From positions 13,085,367 through 13,149,366 of the forward strand of contig CM030842.1 in assembly GCA_018105865.1 (NCBI GenBank): a stretch of DNA of 64,000 nt, read 5' to 3'. A program made the position numbers and the translations under genes. The notes under the pieces are model-generated. The model worked only from the letters and a program-made list of their open reading frames with translations, searched no databases and had not been told where the DNA came from. Positions 59,961 through 64,000 of this stretch are shown here, in pieces. Each line of letters opens with the position of its first letter. The stretch's first letter is position 1. Source of the stretch: Metaphire vulgaris (taxonomy: Eukaryota > Annelida > Clitellata > Crassiclitellata > Megascolecidae).

Positions 59961-60008
59961 CCGAATAATAAATTTAATAATAATTTAATAATAATAAGTT
60001 GTTATTGG

Positions 60009-60158
60009 CAGAGCTCGAATTGCTGGGGGGTTGGGGGTTCAGTCCCCTTTTAAAATGGCAGACCCTCTCTAGAGAAATGCAAAAATGACAAAAGTGTAAA
60101 TTCTTAAAACACCACGCTCGCCATGACCCCCTTTCATTTTCTCACAATTCGAGCACTG
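60009..60158. mobile_element. hAT-type MITE (CAGAGCTCGAATTG family)
   Basis: Ends CAGAGCTCGAATTG / CAATTCGAGCACTG, perfect 8-bp target duplication GTTATTGG (60001-60008, 60159-60166). 150 bp. Confidence 0.93.
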
Positions 60159-60740
60159 GTTATTGGCATTTAGCCGCCGCAATCTTATTTACTGTCCTCT
60201 GTCACTGACAATCACGCCTCATTCATCGCCCTACAACCGACTGTGGGCAGCGCTCAAGTAGCACCGCTTATCGACCACTTTTGACACCATGCATAGTGTC
60301 TTCACGCAGGACCGCATAGGTGCTCTGCAGTCTACAGAAAGCCTCGGGCGACGCAACATCCTTGGGAAGACAGCGTTGGTTCGTCGATGTACAGCACAAA
60401 AAACGGACGTAAGCTGCTAGACTGAATCAAGGAGACAGCCAGCAGTGGATTATACAGGCCGGTCGCTTTAAGAAACGTAGAATATTATTGTCACGTATTT
60501 TATTCAGGATGTAGACTGAAACAGTTAAATGTGTTAAAAAGTTAACCTTGCGTGATAATGATATACACTGTATGCGCGTGGCTGGTACGTCAGTTGTTGT
60601 CCACACTTGGCGTTTTGTCTGTACGATTTGTCGCGGCGAGTAACGATGGGACATTTCCTTGTGGTGGTGTAAGAGAAAGACACTGTCCGGAGCGGCGTCT
60701 GTTTTCAACCAGGAAGTAAGTCTTATCCGGATGAGTTAAT

Positions 60741-60963
60741 CAGAGATGTCCATGGGTTGGGTTAACCCATGGGTTGGGTTGGGTTGGATTGGGTTGGGTC
60801 AGACTTTTCCATATTAATGGTGGGTTGGGTTAATCAGTTTAAGAAACTGTAATGTATTACAGTGGGTTGGGTTGGGTCAAGTAAACCTATTATCGGCATG
60901 GGTTGGGTTGGAGATTTGATGGGTTGGATTGGGTTCTAAAAAATTGACCCATGGACACCTCTG
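60741..60963. mobile_element. hAT-type MITE, family G5
   Basis: Ends CAGAGATGTCCATGGGTTGG / ACCCATGGACACCTCTG, perfect 8-bp target duplication GAGTTAAT (60733-60740, 60964-60971). 223 bp. Confidence 0.93.
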
Positions 60964-61906
60964 GAGTTAATGCATGTTTTCACAAAAATCATCTTGAAAG
61001 CTGTTCAAAAATCTCGGTATACAGTATTGTCGAACCCTTATAGCTATTGAAATCTTATTTCTCGGACTAAGGCATTGGTTCTCAGACCCCTTTGCCTTAA
61101 GGACCACTTTTGAAAATCAAAAATATCTCGCGGACCACCTGAAAATTGAGAAAAATCATGAAAAGCAAAAAAGGTCATCGCGTATGATCTTCGTATCTCG
61201 CCAGTGCCTCTGACAAAAATTTTTAAGCGCCATATAGGCGTGACGACCTTTTTTTGCTTGTCAGCATCAATTTTAGAAGGAAAGACATAGGATAGATAGT
61301 AGATACGCAGGATGACCTTTTTGCTTGTCAAGATCTGTTGAAAGTTGGCTATAGTGAAAAGTCAAAGCCAAAACCCCCTCTTCCGGAAATCCTGGCTACG
61401 CCACTGACGCTATTCTTTCGTCATCTCCAAAATACTGCGCTCTTTGCCACAGGGTGCAGGTGTCACTATTTTCTTTGCTTAATTCGCTATTCTAGACTCC
61501 ACTTCCATTTGGTCTTGCAAACACATGGTAATTGGTATCGATGTTCGATTTTGTCGATGGTTGGGAATGGAGACTACCCCAGTGGGGGGGGGTGCGAAAT
61601 TTATGCGTTTAGTCTTCCGACCCCACTGGAGATAAAAATGTGTTTGGAAATAGTAGGCCTACCTATATTAGTCCGACCACCACTGTTTATTTGAAACATC
61701 ACCCACTGATTGACATTGAATCACTTCTTAACATTGTGCATGTACAAAGTGCATGTCCAATTCAACCTCAGTAGATGCATATTAACTGACGGAATGGAAA
61801 TACTACCTTTGTCAATTTTTGTTTTTAACAGTTTGATAGCGATAACGAAAGGGGAAATAATACCAAGATTTCGGACAATTCGATTCGACCAACGACTGGA
61901 AGAACT

Positions 61907-62200
61907 CATAGGCGCAGCGCGGAGGTGGCAGGGAGGGGCATATTCCCCGGAGCGTCGATGTGAGGGGCGAAAATCGGGCTGTGGGGGTTAGGGTTAGTTA
62001 AATAAATAAGAAGCATTATTGCGACTACCTTTTTTTGCTCGTCAAGAGCACAGGAGAGGGGCGCCGTATGGAGTTGAGGGCGCCGAGAGAATGCAGGCGA
62101 TGACCTTTTTTGCTCATCAGCAGTTTAACGGATGTCGTGATGTCGGGGCGCCAACAGTACATCTTGCCCCCGAGCGCCGAATACCCTCGCTACGCCTCTG
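61907..62200. mobile_element. hAT-type MITE (CAGAGGCGTAGCG family)
   Basis: Ends CATAGGCGCAGCGCGG / CTCGCTACGCCTCTG, perfect 8-bp target duplication GAAGAACT (61899-61906, 62201-62208). 294 bp. It has two CCTTTTTTTGCTCGTCA-type motifs inside. Confidence 0.9.
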
Positions 62201-62744
62201 GAAGAACTGTCAAGTTTTTCGATACGCCATTGGCCGGCTTTATGTAACAGAGTGATGTTCTGCCATGCAAATATCAGGACGCAAGTACGCAAGAACGATT
62301 ACGCCAAAAGGAGAACCCACAATAATTCATCATTTCCGTAACAATGTGTTCCTGCTTATATTTTGATTTTTACGCTTCCGACCGTTCATTTATTGACTAT
62401 CGCTCTATAACTGTTGTGTATACTTTTCGAAGATTTTAAATAATAGTTTTGTTCTTTTTAAATAAATGTTGGCAATATTATAGCAAATTTGGAAGCATTA
62501 CTTTCAGAAATGCACTCATCCTCGGATAGGGTGTGATTTCGATTACGTGATCTCTGGACCCATATACAGGGCGCGCCAATGAAATCGATACCACCCTGTT
62601 TCTGTGTAAATATTTCCATAACACTGGGTCAGAATTCATGAAACTTGGTGTACTTCTGCCGTATTATATAGGTTTTCCGTAATGCAGCCAAGTAAGCTTT
62701 TCTTTCAAATACCAATATAGTATAGTGGCGCAATAAGCGAAAAC

Positions 62745-62929
62745 CAGTAGCGGCTCCACCGGGGGGCCAGGGGGGCTCGTGCCCCTATTGAGTGCCTGGC
62801 CCCCCAGTGCTCTCTAGTTGGGACCCTATACTTAATGCTCCATACATTAAACAACAAATGGTTGGCCCCCATGATTAGAAGTTGCCACCCCAACGGCCCC
62901 CCACTTGCCAAATCCTAGAGCCGCCACTG
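62745..62929. mobile_element. hAT-type MITE, family G1 (reverse)
   Basis: Ends CAGTAGCGGCTCCACC / GAGCCGCCACTG, perfect 8-bp target duplication GCGAAAAC (62737-62744, 62930-62937). 185 bp, the same length as 14372-14556. Confidence 0.93.
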
Positions 62930-63065
62930 GCGAAAACCAGGCCAGAGATAGGACGTATTCGTCAAGAATACGAGCTACTATGTTTGATTGTTAAAATAAG
63001 TAAGTAAGAGTGAAGTAGGTAAGTAACACCTCGTAAATTTGTGTAGTGCTTTGGTAAGCGTTATA

Positions 63066-63154
63066 TACCAATATAGTATAGTGGCGCAATAAGCGAAAAC
63101 CAGTAGCGGCTCCACCGGGGGGCCAGGGGGGCCCGTGCCCCCCTATTGAGTGCC
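63066..63154 (+). repeat. Duplicated flank plus truncated G1 MITE
   Basis: Nearly identical to 62710-62796, including 35 bp of host flank (ACCAATATAGTATAGTGGCG), the target duplication and the first ~50 bp of the MITE. It arose by a local copy of already inserted DNA, not by a new insertion. Confidence 0.92.
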
Positions 63155-63268
63155 ATATCAACTGCTTATTCTTGTGCGCTAACTGGTACAAAGGTGACAA
63201 ATGCCATTCTGTCATGAAATTGCACATGGACTTTCGTACGCCTGTATAGCTTGTCTTCCAGGCAGCAT

Positions 63269-63350
63269 ATTAACCCCTTAACCGTGTATTTAACTGTAAC
63301 TCAATGTAAAATGGACGGATATATCCGGGATCCCCAGTTAAGGGGTTAAT
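63269..63350. mobile_element. TTAACCCCTTAAC element, copy 4
   Basis: Same 13-bp inverted ends and interior as the copies near 24-25 kb, about 38 kb away. Confidence 0.88.
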
Positions 63351-64000
63351 TCCTGAAAACCTGCGATATTAGTTCCCGTCCGAACAGAACGTGGACAATC
63401 ACTGCCTTGCTGCCTCTCCGTTGTACCTGTACAGTCGACTCTTTCTATAGCAGGTGTCCACGACTCGTTTTACTCTACGCCTTGTTTGGATTGGAAGGTC
63501 TATCAGAACTCGTCGGGAAACCCACATTCTCCTGACGCAAAACCTTTTGTTAGGAAAACATCATCTTTCCATATTCTGCTCAACTTTTAAAAAGATTTCT
63601 AGTATTTGCTTTTAAAAAGACTTTAAATAAAACAGACAAAAACATCAACATGACGCTAACAAGTAGAAGATAGAAGGGAAGAAAATTTATATAGAAGCTG
63701 CATTAAAACCCTCAGTTAAGCTAAATTTTAGCATTCAAAATAGTATCTCATATTTTTGACGAACGCGTCCTATCCTACCCTGGATTTCGCTAGGCGGCGC
63801 CTTTGCGCTTTAGAATTGGAATGACAAACTCCTAGACATAGATTTCTAGAATGAGAACTTTTCCAGAGTTTTTGCTTTCATTTTCGTGACATTCTCCACG
63901 ACCTTCCAATAAATGCATTGCAAAGCGGTATATGGACCGGTATGGAAAGTCTCTTGTGGAGCCGCGAATGAACGAAAGAAGAAAGCGCAGGAGTTACACG

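Overview
This looks like the nuclear genome of an animal, probably a marine invertebrate. Genes are split into short exons by canonical GT-AG introns, there is no operon structure, and the DNA is AT-rich and full of microsatellites, short DNA transposons, SINEs and 3' stubs of LINEs. The very common palindrome TAGGCCTA and the mix of 5S/tRNA SINEs with hAT-type MITEs make me lean towards an echinoderm or another invertebrate deuterostome. That is an impression, not a demonstration.

Four gene models are supported by splice sites and continuous reading phase. (1) Plus strand, 4603-16250: 12 coding exons giving 878 residues, with a low-complexity N-terminal half and a conserved C-terminal domain that I read as DUF4211-like (QSER1/PRR12/CCDC82 type). 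(2) Plus strand, 19318-23620: 4 coding exons giving 604 residues, with a SMARCE1/BAF57-type HMG box, two VKTE sumoylation-type motifs, glutamine runs and a C-terminal coiled coil. Its likely noncoding first exon and promoter lie directly after the poly(A) signal of gene 1. (3) Minus strand, 33993-26306: SLC16/monocarboxylate-transporter-like copy A, 4 exons, with the large third exon broken by two frame changes. (4) Minus strand, 50919-41664: SLC16-like copy B, 4 exons, an intact frame of 549 residues. Copies A and B are a tandem duplicate with identical intron positions and phases.

Layout: 1-2.9 kb is repeats and microsatellites; 2.9-17.3 kb is gene 1 with a candidate upstream exon; 17.3-23.8 kb is gene 2; 24-26.2 kb is intergenic with two copies of an 80-bp palindromic element; 26.3-34 kb is SLC16 copy A with MITE-filled introns; 34-41.6 kb is intergenic, with a 5S/tRNA chimeric SINE and a 2.36-kb hAT-like element; 41.7-50.9 kb is SLC16 copy B; 51-64 kb has no recognisable gene and is a graveyard of MITEs, LINE tails and (TA)n tracts.

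The strongest non-genic signal is the number of short hAT-type elements that still have both inverted ends and a readable 8-bp target duplication. About 28 such elements are listed, many with perfect duplications and several nested in one another. Unrelated elements share an internal motif of about 20 bp (GACAAGCAAAAAAGGTCATC). No single operon-like or defence-like system is visible.
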